From Moheibacter sediminis (lineage in GTDB: Bacteria > Bacteroidota > Bacteroidia > Flavobacteriales > Weeksellaceae), in NCBI RefSeq assembly GCF_900176425.1, contig NZ_FWXS01000003.1:62001-126000 (forward strand): DNA of 64,000 bases, read 5' to 3'. Below the pieces are notes generated by a model. The model was not told where the DNA came from, did not search any database, and saw only the letters and a program-made list of their open reading frames with translations. Made by a program: the position numbers and the translations under genes. Each line of letters opens with the position of its first letter. Position 1 is the first letter of the stretch. Shown piece after piece: positions 17,005 to 26,165 of the stretch.

Positions 17005-17673
17005 TTATAGTACTTGGATTGGTGATGTAACCGGTGCAGCATTTACTGTTACTGTTGCTGTAACACCAGTCACATTGGTCGTACAAGCGGTAGGGCTGGC
17101 ATCAGTTGCAACCGATGTAATTACAATTGTTTGGTTAGCTGTAACTCCAATGATGATAACATCCACTTCACCTGTTGGTAGAATTGTAGTAGTTTGAACA
17201 CCTCCGCCATTTATAGTGTAGCTTACCACATTTCCTGGTGTCCCTGTAATTGTAAATACAGCATCGTCGCCAGAACAAATTGCTGGAGGGTCTGCAACAA
17301 CAGTTGGAGCATTTGGTCCGGTAACTATTTCAACTGTGAATTCAACAGCAGGATCAGTCTCACAACCTGTTGCATTTGTCTCTATAACTGTAATTGTAAC
17401 AATAGTTCCTACAGCAACACCTGTCCAATCTATATTGGCGGTATTTGAACCAGGAATAATTTGTGTCAATGTTCCAGCAGTTACGGCCCAAGCATAGGTC
17501 GATCCGGGTGATCCGGTAGCTGTTTCATCTCCACTACCTAGAGCAGGATTGTTATCGACAATAAAATTTGTATTTGAGTTTTGACAAACCTCTAAATCAG
17601 CTTGCGCATTTACTACGTATAATACCAACATCAGTATTAACGAAGTGAATAGTTTTAAAGTAGAATTATTCAT
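17005..17673 (-). CDS. Secreted Ig/PKD-like protein with a PVTSPI tail
   Basis: 222 aa, signal peptide MNNSTLKLFTSLILMLVLYVVNAQ. Residues about 28-115 form an Ig/PKD-like module (CQNSNTNFIVDNNPALGSG ... GSTYAWAV ... IIPGSNTANIDWTG ... VIETNATGCE) that parallels the N-terminus of the type B protein downstream. A second Thr/Val-rich beta domain follows (about 120-212). It lacks a recognisable T9SS sorting domain and ends in NAAPVTSPIQVL, nearly the same tail as the gene upstream (PNPVTSPVIPL). It lies 20 bp before the type B gene. The shared tail may be a partner-docking or sorting signal; this is inference. Confidence 0.75.
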   Translation of the reverse strand: MNNSTLKLFTSLILMLVLYVVNAQADLEVCQNSNTNFIVDNNPALGSGDETATGSPGSTYAWAVTAGTLTQIIPGSNTANIDWTGVAVGTIVTITVIETNATGCETDPAVEFTVEIVTGPNAPTVVADPPAICSGDDAVFTITGTPGNVVSYTINGGGVQTTTILPTGEVDVIIIGVTANQTIVITSVATDASPTACTTNVTGVTATVTVNAAPVTSPIQVL

Positions 17674-17705
17674 ATTAATTGGTTTTAATTTTTGTTTATT
17701 ATTTT

Positions 17706-18791
17706 TTATAAAGGAATTACTGGTGATGTGACAGGGTTTGGGTTGACGGTCACTTCATAAAGATTAGATATAAATTGACAGTCTGTTGTATTTGGAGTTC
17801 CATTTAATGGTAGATTGATTGTCATTACACAGTAATAATAATATGTTCCAATTAACGTATTGGAAGGTGTGTGAATATTTGAATTTGTACCAACAGGAGT
17901 GCCGCCTGTTGTATTTGCTATAGTGTTTCTGTACCATTGGTAGGTTACAACATTTGGTTCATCTACAACTTCTAAATCAGTTAGGAGTTCATTTACACAA
18001 ACTTCTTGAGAAGGTATATTTGTTCGAATAGGTAATGCTCCAGTAAAAATTTTAGCATCAAAATCAGAACAGTTTGATGCATTTGACCAATTTCCATTAT
18101 TGGAAACATCAGCAGTATTTAATATCCGAACTAACCATTCCCCTTGTGATATTGAAGTAGATGTATTCCCAGAATAATATCTAAAATTATTATAATCAAT
18201 TGGGGAAGTGATATGATAACATCTTGTATCTGGATGTATATTTGAGTTTCGGTTATGTGCAGAGTTTGTAGTAGAATTCGTTGCTATCCATGTTGATTTT
18301 GTATTATATGCAGTTAATATTCTTCCACTATAAGTAGCATTGTTCCCTGAAGTATTTGTCCAATTACCTCCTTGCATTACAAAAAATTGATCTCCATCTG
18401 CTCGTAAATCGAAAGAGCCTACTGAAGAAGCATTGATATAGTCCCAATCAGGATTTTGTAAATTCGTTGGATTTCCATTTTGATTCATATTAAGCCTGAA
18501 AACTTGTCCTGCAGGGATTGTCCCAGAATTTGTGTTTTTTTGAAATCTAAAAAAACCTTCAGAACTTCCAAATCTATTTGGATTTTGACGTTCCCATCCA
18601 TTATCGGTCAAATCAATCGTAGTTCCATTTGTTATAGGTTTAAATGAAACTAGATAAATTGAATTTTTAATAGTAGGAGAGCAATCGTCAACTATTACCC
18701 CCAAAACCATAACATCCCCTCTATTCAAAGTAGTTTGAGAGATAGCCACAAAGCAAACCAGCAGGTTGATTAATAGTAAAAATTTCTTCAA
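17706..18791 (-). CDS. Secreted protein with lamin-tail-like N-domain and a PVTSPV tail
   Basis: 361 aa, signal peptide MKKFLLLINLLVCFVAISQ. The N-terminal domain (GDVMVLGV ... NSIYLVSFKPITNGTTIDLTDNGW ... GFFRFQKNTNSGTIPAGQV) resembles lamin-tail-like beta domains common in exported Bacteroidota proteins. A C-terminal Ig-like region (VCVNELLTDLEVVDE ... VTYQWYRNT) follows, ending in VTVNPNPVTSPVIPL. Asn/Thr/Ser-rich, as is usual for surface proteins. It opens the three-gene operon; the next gene begins 32 bp downstream. Function not known; surface location inferred from context. Confidence 0.75.
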   Translation of the reverse strand: MKKFLLLINLLVCFVAISQTTLNRGDVMVLGVIVDDCSPTIKNSIYLVSFKPITNGTTIDLTDNGWERQNPNRFGSSEGFFRFQKNTNSGTIPAGQVFRLNMNQNGNPTNLQNPDWDYINASSVGSFDLRADGDQFFVMQGGNWTNTSGNNATYSGRILTAYNTKSTWIATNSTTNSAHNRNSNIHPDTRCYHITSPIDYNNFRYYSGNTSTSISQGEWLVRILNTADVSNNGNWSNASNCSDFDAKIFTGALPIRTNIPSQEVCVNELLTDLEVVDEPNVVTYQWYRNTIANTTGGTPVGTNSNIHTPSNTLIGTYYYYCVMTINLPLNGTPNTTDCQFISNLYEVTVNPNPVTSPVIPL

Positions 18792-18854
18792 TGTGTTAAG
18801 TTGAATTTTAACGCAAAGGTAACACAGAAAATACGATTATTTAAAATTTAATCA

Positions 18855-20858
18855 CTATAAAGATTGTTTTAACAAATTGATGGCATCACGATGCTTGGCA
18901 GCTGTGATAAAGTCCAGATTTTTAGCTGCTTTCTCCATTTCTTTTTGCAATGAATCAATCTTCTTTTGCAGGTCGCTGGATGACATGTTTTTGTAGTCTG
19001 CTTTGTCTTCTGCAGCCATGCTGTCAAGCGATTTTTTCTGATAAGGATTCAATTCAAATTGTTCCGCAGAAGCATTCAGCTGATTGATTTTTTTATTCAG
19101 CGGTTGTGGTGTTTTATTGTGATCGGTATTGTATTTCATTTGAATTTCACGGCGGCGGTTCGTCTCGTCGATCGTCATCTGCATGCTTTGGGTAATTTTG
19201 TCAGCATAAAAAATCACACGACCATTTACATTTCGCGCGGCGCGACCCGAAGTCTGTGTGAGCGAACGGTGATTCCTTAAAAATCCTTCTTTGTCAGCAT
19301 CCAAAATCGCAACCAATGAAACCTCTGGCAAGTCCAATCCTTCTCTTAATAAATTTACCCCAACCAAAACATCAAACAATCCGATTCGCAGATCCTGCAT
19401 GATTTTCACACGTTCCAAAGTATCGACATCGGAGTGAATATATCTCGTTCGTACACCAAATCTTGTTAAATATTTGGTCAATTCTTCCGCCATTCTTTTT
19501 GTCAAGGTCGTAACCAAAACACGTTCATCAATTTCTGCTCGTTTCTGGATTTCTTCCATCAGATCATCCATCTGATTCAATGATGTACGCACTTCGATGA
19601 TTGGATCCAACAATCCGGTCGGACGAATGATCTGCTCCACTACGACGCCTTCAGATTTTTCCAATTCATAATTTGCAGGCGTAGCCGACACATAAATGAC
19701 CTGATTTTGCATCGTTTCAAATTCCTCAAATTTCAGCGGACGATTGTCCATCGCGGCTGGCAGGCGGAATCCGTATTCTACCAAATTCTCTTTTCGGCTT
19801 CGGTCACCACCAAACATTGCGTGAACTTGCGGAATCGTCGCGTGTGATTCGTCTATGACCATCAAATAATCTTCCGGAAAATAATCCAACAAACAGAATG
19901 GCCGCGTTCCTGGCATTCTTCCGTCGAGGTAACGCGAATAATTCTCAATCCCGGAACAATAACCCAATTCTTTCATCATTTCGATGTCAAATTCAGTACG
20001 CTCCTGTAATCTTTTTGCTTCTAAATGTTTGCCGATTTCCTGAAAATATTCGACTTGTTTTCCTAAATCCAACTGTATATTTCTGATGGCTCCGTTCAAC
20101 GTGTCTTGTGAAGTCACAAATAAATTCGCCGGATAAATATTGATTTTATCCAATGAATTAATTTTCCTTCCGTTGGCGGGATCAAAAGTTTCAATTTCTT
20201 CGATTTCGTCTCCGAAAAAATGAATCCTAACTGCCTGGTCTGAATAAGCAGGGAAAACATCCAATGTATCACCTTTTACACGAAAGTTTCCACGTTGGAA
20301 ATCTGCTTCGGTTCTTGAATAAAGCGAACCCACGAATTTTTGAAGCAGCTTTGTTCTGGCAACCGTTTGTCCGACTTCTATTTCTACAATATTTTTATGG
20401 AATTCCGTGGGATTTCCAATACCATACAAACAGGAAACCGAAGCCACAATCAATATGTCTCGCCGACCCGAAAGCAGAGAAGAAGAGGCGCTCAAACGCA
20501 GCTTTTCAATTTCTTCGTTGATGGACAAATCCTTTTCGATGTAAAGTCCTGAAGTCGGAATGTAGGCTTCCGGCTGGTAATAATCGTAGTAGGAAACAAA
20601 ATATTCCACCGCATTATTAGGAAAAAATTCCTTGAATTCCATGAACAACTGCGCCGCCAAAGTTTTGTTGTGTGCGAGTACCAAAGTCGGTCTCTGCACC
20701 TCATTGACCACGTTTGCAACCGTAAAGGTTTTTCCCGAACCTGTCACACCCAAAAGCGTTTGGTAACGATCACCGGATTCGATTCCGCTCACCAAAGAAT
20801 GGATGGCTGTTGGCTGGTCGCCTGTCGGCTGAAATTCAGAATGGATTTTAAATGGCAT
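18855..20858 (-). CDS. uvrB: Excinuclease ABC subunit B
   Basis: 667 aa DNA-damage recognition helicase-like subunit of nucleotide excision repair. Walker A GVTGSGKTFT, the beta-hairpin region SYYDYYQPEAYIP, DEAD-like VIDESHATIPQ, YVSATPANYE, motifs V/VI GVNLLREGLDLPEV and QTSGRAARNVNG, and a C-terminal UVR domain (about residues 628-662, LQKKIDSLQKEMEKAAKNLDF) are all present. Length is normal. It stands alone, leftward, with a 357-bp gap before the divergent cold-shock genes. Confidence 0.97.
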   Translation of the reverse strand: MPFKIHSEFQPTGDQPTAIHSLVSGIESGDRYQTLLGVTGSGKTFTVANVVNEVQRPTLVLAHNKTLAAQLFMEFKEFFPNNAVEYFVSYYDYYQPEAYIPTSGLYIEKDLSINEEIEKLRLSASSSLLSGRRDILIVASVSCLYGIGNPTEFHKNIVEIEVGQTVARTKLLQKFVGSLYSRTEADFQRGNFRVKGDTLDVFPAYSDQAVRIHFFGDEIEEIETFDPANGRKINSLDKINIYPANLFVTSQDTLNGAIRNIQLDLGKQVEYFQEIGKHLEAKRLQERTEFDIEMMKELGYCSGIENYSRYLDGRMPGTRPFCLLDYFPEDYLMVIDESHATIPQVHAMFGGDRSRKENLVEYGFRLPAAMDNRPLKFEEFETMQNQVIYVSATPANYELEKSEGVVVEQIIRPTGLLDPIIEVRTSLNQMDDLMEEIQKRAEIDERVLVTTLTKRMAEELTKYLTRFGVRTRYIHSDVDTLERVKIMQDLRIGLFDVLVGVNLLREGLDLPEVSLVAILDADKEGFLRNHRSLTQTSGRAARNVNGRVIFYADKITQSMQMTIDETNRRREIQMKYNTDHNKTPQPLNKKINQLNASAEQFELNPYQKKSLDSMAAEDKADYKNMSSSDLQKKIDSLQKEMEKAAKNLDFITAAKHRDAINLLKQSL

Positions 20859-21215
20859 GGATGATTTTCAAGAAATAATTAACGCGTAAAGTTACCAATT
20901 CTTATCTGAAATCTGACAGGTTTTCTGAAGTCCATAATTCTAGGAAATTGATAATAAATCAATTAAATAGCTAAGTATCGGTTTAAAAGACGTACCTTGC
21001 GCCAATATTTATCGAAATCACAGAAAGTTCATCATTTTTGGGTTGCTTTAAATCTTCAAAAAAGACCCATCAAATTTTAATTATTGAACTTTACTTTTTC
21101 CGCAGTTTTTCAATCATAAAATTTTATATCTAACCTGAAATATTTTTTTAGGTTAACTGTATTTTGCGGAAGTGTCATTTTTAAAATTAATTAATAACAA
21201 GTAATATATTCAAGT
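20859..21215 (+). promoter_or_regulatory. 357-bp leader region of the cold-shock genes, with nested inverted repeats
   Basis: No gene is seen here. Close to the cold-shock genes TTCCGCA (21098-21104) pairs with TGCGGAA (21165-21171), enclosing TAACCT (21131-21136) paired with AGGTTA (21150-21155). A long structured 5' leader would fit the temperature-responsive leaders known for csp mRNAs, but a promoter inside the region (GTATTTTGC near 21160) would leave only a short leader, so the role is undecided. Confidence 0.35.
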
Positions 21216-21653
21216 ATGAGTGATTCTTTTTTCAAAAAAGAAAATGCAAAGAAAAAAGCCAAAAAGAAACAGGAAAAGGCACTAAAAAGAGTTGACCGTA
21301 AAACCAATAACAACAAAGGACAAAGCCTAGAAAGCATGTATGCCTATGTTGATGAAAATGGAGTAATCACATCCACACCGCCGGACAAATCTAACCGCAA
21401 AGAAGTTAATCTCGATGGGATCCTTCTTGGGGCGCGCCCGATTGTACGCGAAGAAGCAAAACCTAATACCGGCGTCATTACTTTTTACAGTGACAAAGGA
21501 TACGGATTTGTGACAGATGATGAAACGAAAACCAACGTTTTCTTTCACAGCAATGATTTGATAATGCCTGTCAACCTCAAAGACAAAGTTACTTATGACA
21601 TCAAAACGACTCCAAGAGGTGACAATGCTATCAATTTAAAAATAATTCAATAA
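21216..21653 (+). CDS. Cold-shock domain protein with a lysine-rich N-terminal extension
   Basis: 145 aa. Residues about 82-145 are a cold-shock domain with RNP1 as KGYGFV and RNP2 as VFFHS, which bind single-stranded RNA or DNA. The first 35 residues are strongly basic (ENAKKKAKKKQEKALKR), probably an extra nucleic-acid-binding arm, followed by a linker with SMYAYVDENGVITSTPPD. A second, minimal cold-shock gene follows after 19 bp, so both are probably co-transcribed. Likely an RNA chaperone; the specific role is not known. Confidence 0.88.
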   Translation: MSDSFFKKENAKKKAKKKQEKALKRVDRKTNNNKGQSLESMYAYVDENGVITSTPPDKSNRKEVNLDGILLGARPIVREEAKPNTGVITFYSDKGYGFVTDDETKTNVFFHSNDLIMPVNLKDKVTYDIKTTPRGDNAINLKIIQ

Positions 21654-21672
21654 CAATTTAATAAATAATAAA

Positions 21673-21864
21673 ATGCAAACAGGTACAGTAAAATTTTTCA
21701 ATGAAGTAAAAGGCTTCGGTTTCATTACGCCATCAGACGGAGGTAAAGATATCTTCGTTCACTCAACAGCTCTTTCAGGAAGAATTTCAGAAAATGATAA
21801 AGTAACTTTTGACGTTGAAAACGGTCCAAAAGGTGAAAACGCAGTAAATGTAAGAAGAGACTAA
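21673..21864 (+). CDS. Cold-shock protein, CspA family
   Basis: 63 aa, a single cold-shock domain: MQTGTVKFFNEVKGFGFI with RNP1 KGFGFI and RNP2 DIFVHS, ending KGENAVNVRRD. Slightly shorter than E. coli CspA (70 aa), as is typical in Bacteroidota. Destabilises RNA secondary structure. Followed by a hairpin terminator. Confidence 0.95.
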   Translation: MQTGTVKFFNEVKGFGFITPSDGGKDIFVHSTALSGRISENDKVTFDVENGPKGENAVNVRRD

Positions 21865-21891
21865 TTTATTTCGTTTATTAAAACTTTTAAG

Positions 21892-21917
21892 AAGCTCCTT
21901 TTAGGGGCTTTTTTTAT
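21892..21917 (+). terminator. Terminator after the cold-shock genes
   Basis: AAGCTCC/GGGGCTT stem (one G-U pair) with a 4-5-nt loop followed by seven or more T. Confidence 0.8.
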
Positions 21918-21989
21918 GCCTTAGTTATTACAGCAAAAAAATCCCTTTCATTAAGGGATGTGGGTATTTTAGATTTTCTTAGTAATGGA

Positions 21990-22028
21990 AAAACCCTAAG
22001 TGATTCAATTTAGAATACTTAGGGTTTT
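21990..22028 (-). terminator. Terminator for rpsT / tRNA-Glu
   Basis: AAAACCCTAAGT and ACTTAGGGTTTT form a 12-bp stem around a 15-nt loop just downstream (leftward) of the tRNA gene; on the minus strand it runs into T residues. Confidence 0.65.
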
Positions 22029-22034
22029 ATTTAG

Positions 22035-22106
22035 TAGCCCGTAGGGGAGTCGAACCCCTCTTGCAAGAATGAAAATCTTGAGTCCTAACCGATAGACGAA
22101 CGGGCC
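22035..22106 (-). tRNA. tRNA-Glu (anticodon UUC)
   Basis: 72-nt cloverleaf on the minus strand. Acceptor GGCCCGT/ACGGGCT (first pair G-U), D-arm GTCTATCGGTTAGGAC, anticodon stem CAAGA/TCTTG with loop TTTTCAT giving UUC, and T-arm AGGGGTTCGACTCCCCT. CCA is not encoded on this strand as far as I see. Lies 10 bp downstream of rpsT in the same direction, so it may be cut from the rpsT transcript. Confidence 0.96.
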
Positions 22107-22116
22107 ATCAATATTT

Positions 22117-22371
22117 TTATGCGATAGAAGCTACGTGCTTCGCCAATTTGCTTTTCAAGTTTGACGCTTTATTCTTGTGAATAATGTTGCGTTTAGCCAA
22201 CTTGTCAATTTGAGAAGAAACCTTTGGGAATTGCTCTTCAGCTGCCGTTTTATCAGTTTCTGCACGCAAATTTTTGATTGCTGTACGAGCAGATTTGTGA
22301 TAGTAACGGTTTCTATCTCTTTTAACTTCGTTTTGTCTAATTCTCTTTAATGCTGACTTATGATTTGCCAT
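22117..22371 (-). CDS. rpsT: 30S ribosomal protein S20
   Basis: 84 aa, very basic: MANHKSALKRIRQNEVKRDRN, then SARTAIKNL and IHKNKASNLKSKLAKHV. Binds 16S rRNA early in 30S assembly. Length is typical. Followed closely by tRNA-Glu. Confidence 0.97.
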   Translation of the reverse strand: MANHKSALKRIRQNEVKRDRNRYYHKSARTAIKNLRAETDKTAAEEQFPKVSSQIDKLAKRNIIHKNKASNLKSKLAKHVASIA

Positions 22372-22628
22372 TTTTCTTTTTTATTCAGTCACTCGTTGTT
22401 GAATGAGAGCGCAAAATTATAACAATTTTTTATTCCTGCAATAGTATTGAAATAATTTTTTTATTAAAATTCAATATTTTTCATTTAATCAATTGTAAGC
22501 TAGTATTTTAATTAATTGTAAATATTTTAATTTTTTTATTGCCATTTATAAATTAAGAAGATTTTTATTTTAACCCTATCATAATTACAACGAAAAGTTA
22601 AAAATAGTAATATTTGATTCAAATAGTG

Positions 22629-22636
22629 TACTTTTG
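22629..22636 (+). promoter_or_regulatory. Candidate -7 element for the endonuclease gene
   Basis: TACTTTTG matches TAnnTTTG, 34 nt before the start codon at 22670. The rest of the 298-bp gap from rpsT is AT-rich and shows nothing else I can support. Confidence 0.4.
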
Positions 22637-22669
22637 GTGCCTTATTTTTTTTAATAGAAATTTAATTAT

Positions 22670-23815
22670 ATGAAAAAGAATGTTTTACTGATTTTAATTC
22701 TGATATCAAATATCGCATTGGCGCAAATTCCAAATGGATATTATAATTCAGCAACCGGTACTGGTTTTCAGTTGAAAACACAATTGCACAATATCATCAA
22801 AAATTTTGATTCCCAAAGCTATAATGCTTTGAGAGACTTGTATGCCAGCAACAATGCAAAAAACGGTTTTAGAGATAGATATTATGAAAATGATTTAACG
22901 ATTTTAGACATTTATTCTGAAAATCCTACCGGACCAGACCCATATAATTTTAGTGCCAACGAAAGCATGGGTTCCGGCGCAAATGAAGGAGATGCGATGA
23001 ACAGGGAACATTTGATTCCACAATCTTATTTTAATGAAGCCTCGCCGATGGTATCGGATGCTTTCCATATATGGCCAACCGATAGTAAAGTTAATGGTTG
23101 GAGAGGGAATTTTTCATTTGGTGAAATCATAAATCCAGATAATGCCGCTCCTTGTAATAGTGGAGCAAACAATCTTCCTTGTAAATCTAAAAATGGAACT
23201 TTGAAAGGTAAATTTGTAGGGAATAACAGCATAACAGTTATGGAGCCGATTGATGAATTCAAAGGTGATGTAGCGAGAGCTTTCTTTTATTTTGCTACTT
23301 GTTATGAAAACAGGATGAGTAATTTTTATAGTACAGGCAGTAATTCTGAAGTAAAAGCAATGTTTGATGGATCAAATAACAAAGTATTCAACGAAACATT
23401 TTTGCAAATGCTTGCGCAGTGGCACATCATGGATCCTGTAAGCCAGAGAGAGCAAGATATCAACGATTTAATTTATTACCAACACCAAAGCAATAGAAAT
23501 CCGTATATCGACCATCCTGAATATGTTCAGCAAATTTGGGACATCACGATGAATACGGATGATATTAATTTCCAAGAAAGAAAAGATATTTCTGTTTACA
23601 ACACAGCAGACAATACGGTTGTTGTTAAATTGGAAAATGATGCAAAATCAATCGAGAATATTTCTGTTTTTGATATGACAGGAAAATTGGTTCAAACTCA
23701 GAAAAATACTTCTAATCAAAAAGAAGTAAGAGTTAAAATTGACAAAAAAGGAATTTACATTTTAAAAACTGAAGGAAAAGGTTTAGAAGTAAACAAGAAA
23801 ATTGTTATCAAATAA
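22670..23815 (+). CDS. Secreted endonuclease I family nuclease with T9SS type A sorting domain
   Basis: 381 aa. Signal peptide MKKNVLLILILISNIALAQ, then an endonuclease I domain (about residues 30-285) with the beta-beta-alpha-metal motif GDAMNREHLIPQSYF and downstream FHIWPTDSKVNGWRGNF. The last ~80 residues (ISVYNTADNTVVVKLE ... ENISVFDMTGKLVQTQ ... GIYILKTEGKGLEVNKKIVIK) are a type A C-terminal sorting domain, so the enzyme should cross the outer membrane by the type IX system encoded further right in this window. Probable extracellular DNase for nutrient scavenging or competition. Confidence 0.92.
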   Translation: MKKNVLLILILISNIALAQIPNGYYNSATGTGFQLKTQLHNIIKNFDSQSYNALRDLYASNNAKNGFRDRYYENDLTILDIYSENPTGPDPYNFSANESMGSGANEGDAMNREHLIPQSYFNEASPMVSDAFHIWPTDSKVNGWRGNFSFGEIINPDNAAPCNSGANNLPCKSKNGTLKGKFVGNNSITVMEPIDEFKGDVARAFFYFATCYENRMSNFYSTGSNSEVKAMFDGSNNKVFNETFLQMLAQWHIMDPVSQREQDINDLIYYQHQSNRNPYIDHPEYVQQIWDITMNTDDINFQERKDISVYNTADNTVVVKLENDAKSIENISVFDMTGKLVQTQKNTSNQKEVRVKIDKKGIYILKTEGKGLEVNKKIVIK

Positions 23816-23839
23816 CTCTTCACCTTTAAACATACATGA

Positions 23840-23870
23840 AAAGCGACCCGTTCATCAGGTCGCTTTTTTT
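23840..23870. terminator. Terminator after the secreted endonuclease
   Basis: AAAGCGACC/GGTCGCTTT, perfect 9-bp stem with a 9-nt loop, then a T run. Placed between convergent genes, usable from both sides. Confidence 0.85.
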
Positions 23871-23893
23871 GTTTTTAATTAATTCTAATCAAA

Positions 23894-26044
23894 TTATAAT
23901 CGAATTCTAAATCCACCCAGAACATTTATTCCGGCTTGTGGATAATAATAAGGTCCTTCGTAATAAAAACCGTTGCTTTCGTATTCTACGTCAAACACGT
24001 TGTTTATTAACAAAGAAAACTCAAGATTTTTAACATTGAACCAATTCGGCGCATAACGAATCAAAACATCAGTAAGGAAATAACTTTCCAATTTTCCATC
24101 TTCGAGTTCTGTATTTGTGAGAAATTGTTCTCCGACAAATTTATTGATGACGTTAAGCGACAAAGATTTTATGGGTGCAAATTCAACTCCCAAAGAACCA
24201 ATCCAGTCCGGCGAGAAAGAAATATTCGTTGTTCCGTAATCTACGATTGATGGATTCCAGTCCTCATCGTATTCAATTTCTTGATGGTTCAAAATTTTAT
24301 TTTTGCTCCAAGTTAGATTTCCAAAAATTGAAAGCTTTTGTGGAATCAAACCATAATTTGCGCTCAGCTCGATTCCCGCTCTGTAGCTTTCTCCAGCATT
24401 TTTTCTCATATATTCTCCCACGTCATTCAATTCTCCGGTTGCCACCAATTGGTTGATGTAATACATATAAAATGCATTTGCAGTTAAATTTAACCTTCCT
24501 GATTTTTTGTAACCTAATTCGAAATCATGTAATTTTTCAGGGTTTGGATGTATTCCCTGTACCGTAAAATCAGGATTGTCCATATAATCAGAACGTTTAG
24601 GCTCGCGGTGAGTCATTCCATAAAAGAAATACAAAACATCTTGTTTCGAAGCAAAATAATTGAATCCTGCTTTTGGGTTGATGAAATTAAAATTATCGTA
24701 AAGAGGTCTGAAATCTTCTTCTCCACTTTCCCCACCCGGAACCAATTCTGCTTTATAATCCACAAAACGATATTGCAAATCTCCAAAAAATTCGAAATTA
24801 TTTACTTTGTAAAGAGCTTTTGCATAAGCAGAAACGTCATTTTTTGTAGTTTCATTTCTGTAGAATTCAAAGTTTGTATTTTGATTTTCAAAATCTTTCA
24901 CCCAAATCACTTTACCGAAATGGTCATTTACAAATTGGCTTGCTGAAACTCCTGTAAACAATTTTAAATTTCCTAATTGTTGATTTTCAAGGTTGAAATT
25001 TAATCCATAAAAATGATTGTCCAAATGTTTTTGACGAACTAAATCTGAATCAATTTCACTTTCAATTCCAAAATCAGACAATGTTTCTCCTTGTTTGTAA
25101 TTTTCATAATAACCTTTTCCTCTCATGTAATAAAGCGTTGCATTGCTGTTCCATCCATTTCCGTAGTGCTGTTCCCAAATGAAATGATTGTGGTGCTGCT
25201 GGTAATTGTCAGTTTCATTGTTGTAATAATCCACAATGTTTCCATCGGCGTCGTAAATGGCTCCCGAAGAATTGAATGTTCGGTTCGTCTTCATCGTTTC
25301 CGCATCGATTCCGTTCCAGGCTTGGTAAGTTTTTTCTTTTCCAAAAAATGTCCAATAGCGGAAGCTCGTATTCTCATTTAAATTGTATTTTGCATTCATT
25401 CCATACGAATACAAATCACTTGCCGCACGGTCGATGTAACCGTCCGATTTGATCAATGAAGCATTTAAATCTATTCTCAATTTCCCATTTAGGATTTTAC
25501 CTGTTCCACCTTGTAATGAATATTTCTGCGTGTTGAAACTTCCCCAAGAATTAGCCGATTCCAGAAAAGCATTTCTAGATGGTTCAGAAGTGTCAATGTT
25601 GATAATCGCACCAAATGCACCTGTACCTGAAGTTGAAGTTCCGACTCCACGTTGTATTGTGATGGAATTTGTAGATGAAGCCAGATCGGGCATATTTACC
25701 CAAAAAACGCCTTGTGATTCACCATCATTCATGGTAACGCCATTCAAAGTGATGTTGATGTGGTCTTGCGCAATTCCGCGAATTCTGACTGATGAATAAC
25801 CAATTCCTGCTCCGGCATCACTCGTCGTTACAACCGAAGTGGCATTTCCTAAAAGTGTTGGAATGTCCTGTCCTAAATTTCTTTTTTGAATTTGTTTTTG
25901 ACTAATTTTTTCTGAAGTGACGGGAAGCCTTTGAATGATTTCAGCGCCTTCCAATTCGATGGTGGTTGAGTCTTGTATTTCATCAACCTGCCCAAATGCT
26001 AAAATTCCGCTGAATACAGCGCATAAAAAAATCCTACTTTTCAT
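23894..26044 (-). CDS. TonB-dependent outer-membrane receptor, probably for thiamine or a thiamine precursor
   Basis: 716 aa. Signal peptide MKSRIFLCAVFSGILAFGQ, plug domain about residues 45-155 (LLGNATSVVTTSDAGAGIGY, SVRIRGIAQDHINITLNGV, GTGAFGAIINIDT), then a 22-strand type barrel ending in aromatic ...GGFRIRL. No carboxypeptidase-like N-terminal extension and no SusD partner, so it is not a glycan SusC. Its leader carries a TPP riboswitch (minus strand, about 26166-26250), which is what points to thiamine: the receptor should be made when thiamine pyrophosphate is low. Exact ligand remains inferred. Confidence 0.9.
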   Translation of the reverse strand: MKSRIFLCAVFSGILAFGQVDEIQDSTTIELEGAEIIQRLPVTSEKISQKQIQKRNLGQDIPTLLGNATSVVTTSDAGAGIGYSSVRIRGIAQDHINITLNGVTMNDGESQGVFWVNMPDLASSTNSITIQRGVGTSTSGTGAFGAIINIDTSEPSRNAFLESANSWGSFNTQKYSLQGGTGKILNGKLRIDLNASLIKSDGYIDRAASDLYSYGMNAKYNLNENTSFRYWTFFGKEKTYQAWNGIDAETMKTNRTFNSSGAIYDADGNIVDYYNNETDNYQQHHNHFIWEQHYGNGWNSNATLYYMRGKGYYENYKQGETLSDFGIESEIDSDLVRQKHLDNHFYGLNFNLENQQLGNLKLFTGVSASQFVNDHFGKVIWVKDFENQNTNFEFYRNETTKNDVSAYAKALYKVNNFEFFGDLQYRFVDYKAELVPGGESGEEDFRPLYDNFNFINPKAGFNYFASKQDVLYFFYGMTHREPKRSDYMDNPDFTVQGIHPNPEKLHDFELGYKKSGRLNLTANAFYMYYINQLVATGELNDVGEYMRKNAGESYRAGIELSANYGLIPQKLSIFGNLTWSKNKILNHQEIEYDEDWNPSIVDYGTTNISFSPDWIGSLGVEFAPIKSLSLNVINKFVGEQFLTNTELEDGKLESYFLTDVLIRYAPNWFNVKNLEFSLLINNVFDVEYESNGFYYEGPYYYPQAGINVLGGFRIRL

Positions 26045-26165
26045 TTTTATTTAATTTAAATGAAAGGTGGATTTACCCTTGTGTAGATTTCCTTTTTTCT
26101 AAAATAAATTGTATTGAATCTCCGGAAATTCAATTTCATTTATTCGAAAAAATAAGGAAAAGTTT

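Noticed and set aside
17005-17086. Longer start of the type B protein at 17086
   Set aside because: Overlaps the preceding gene and lacks a signal peptide, whereas TTG at 16984 gives one.
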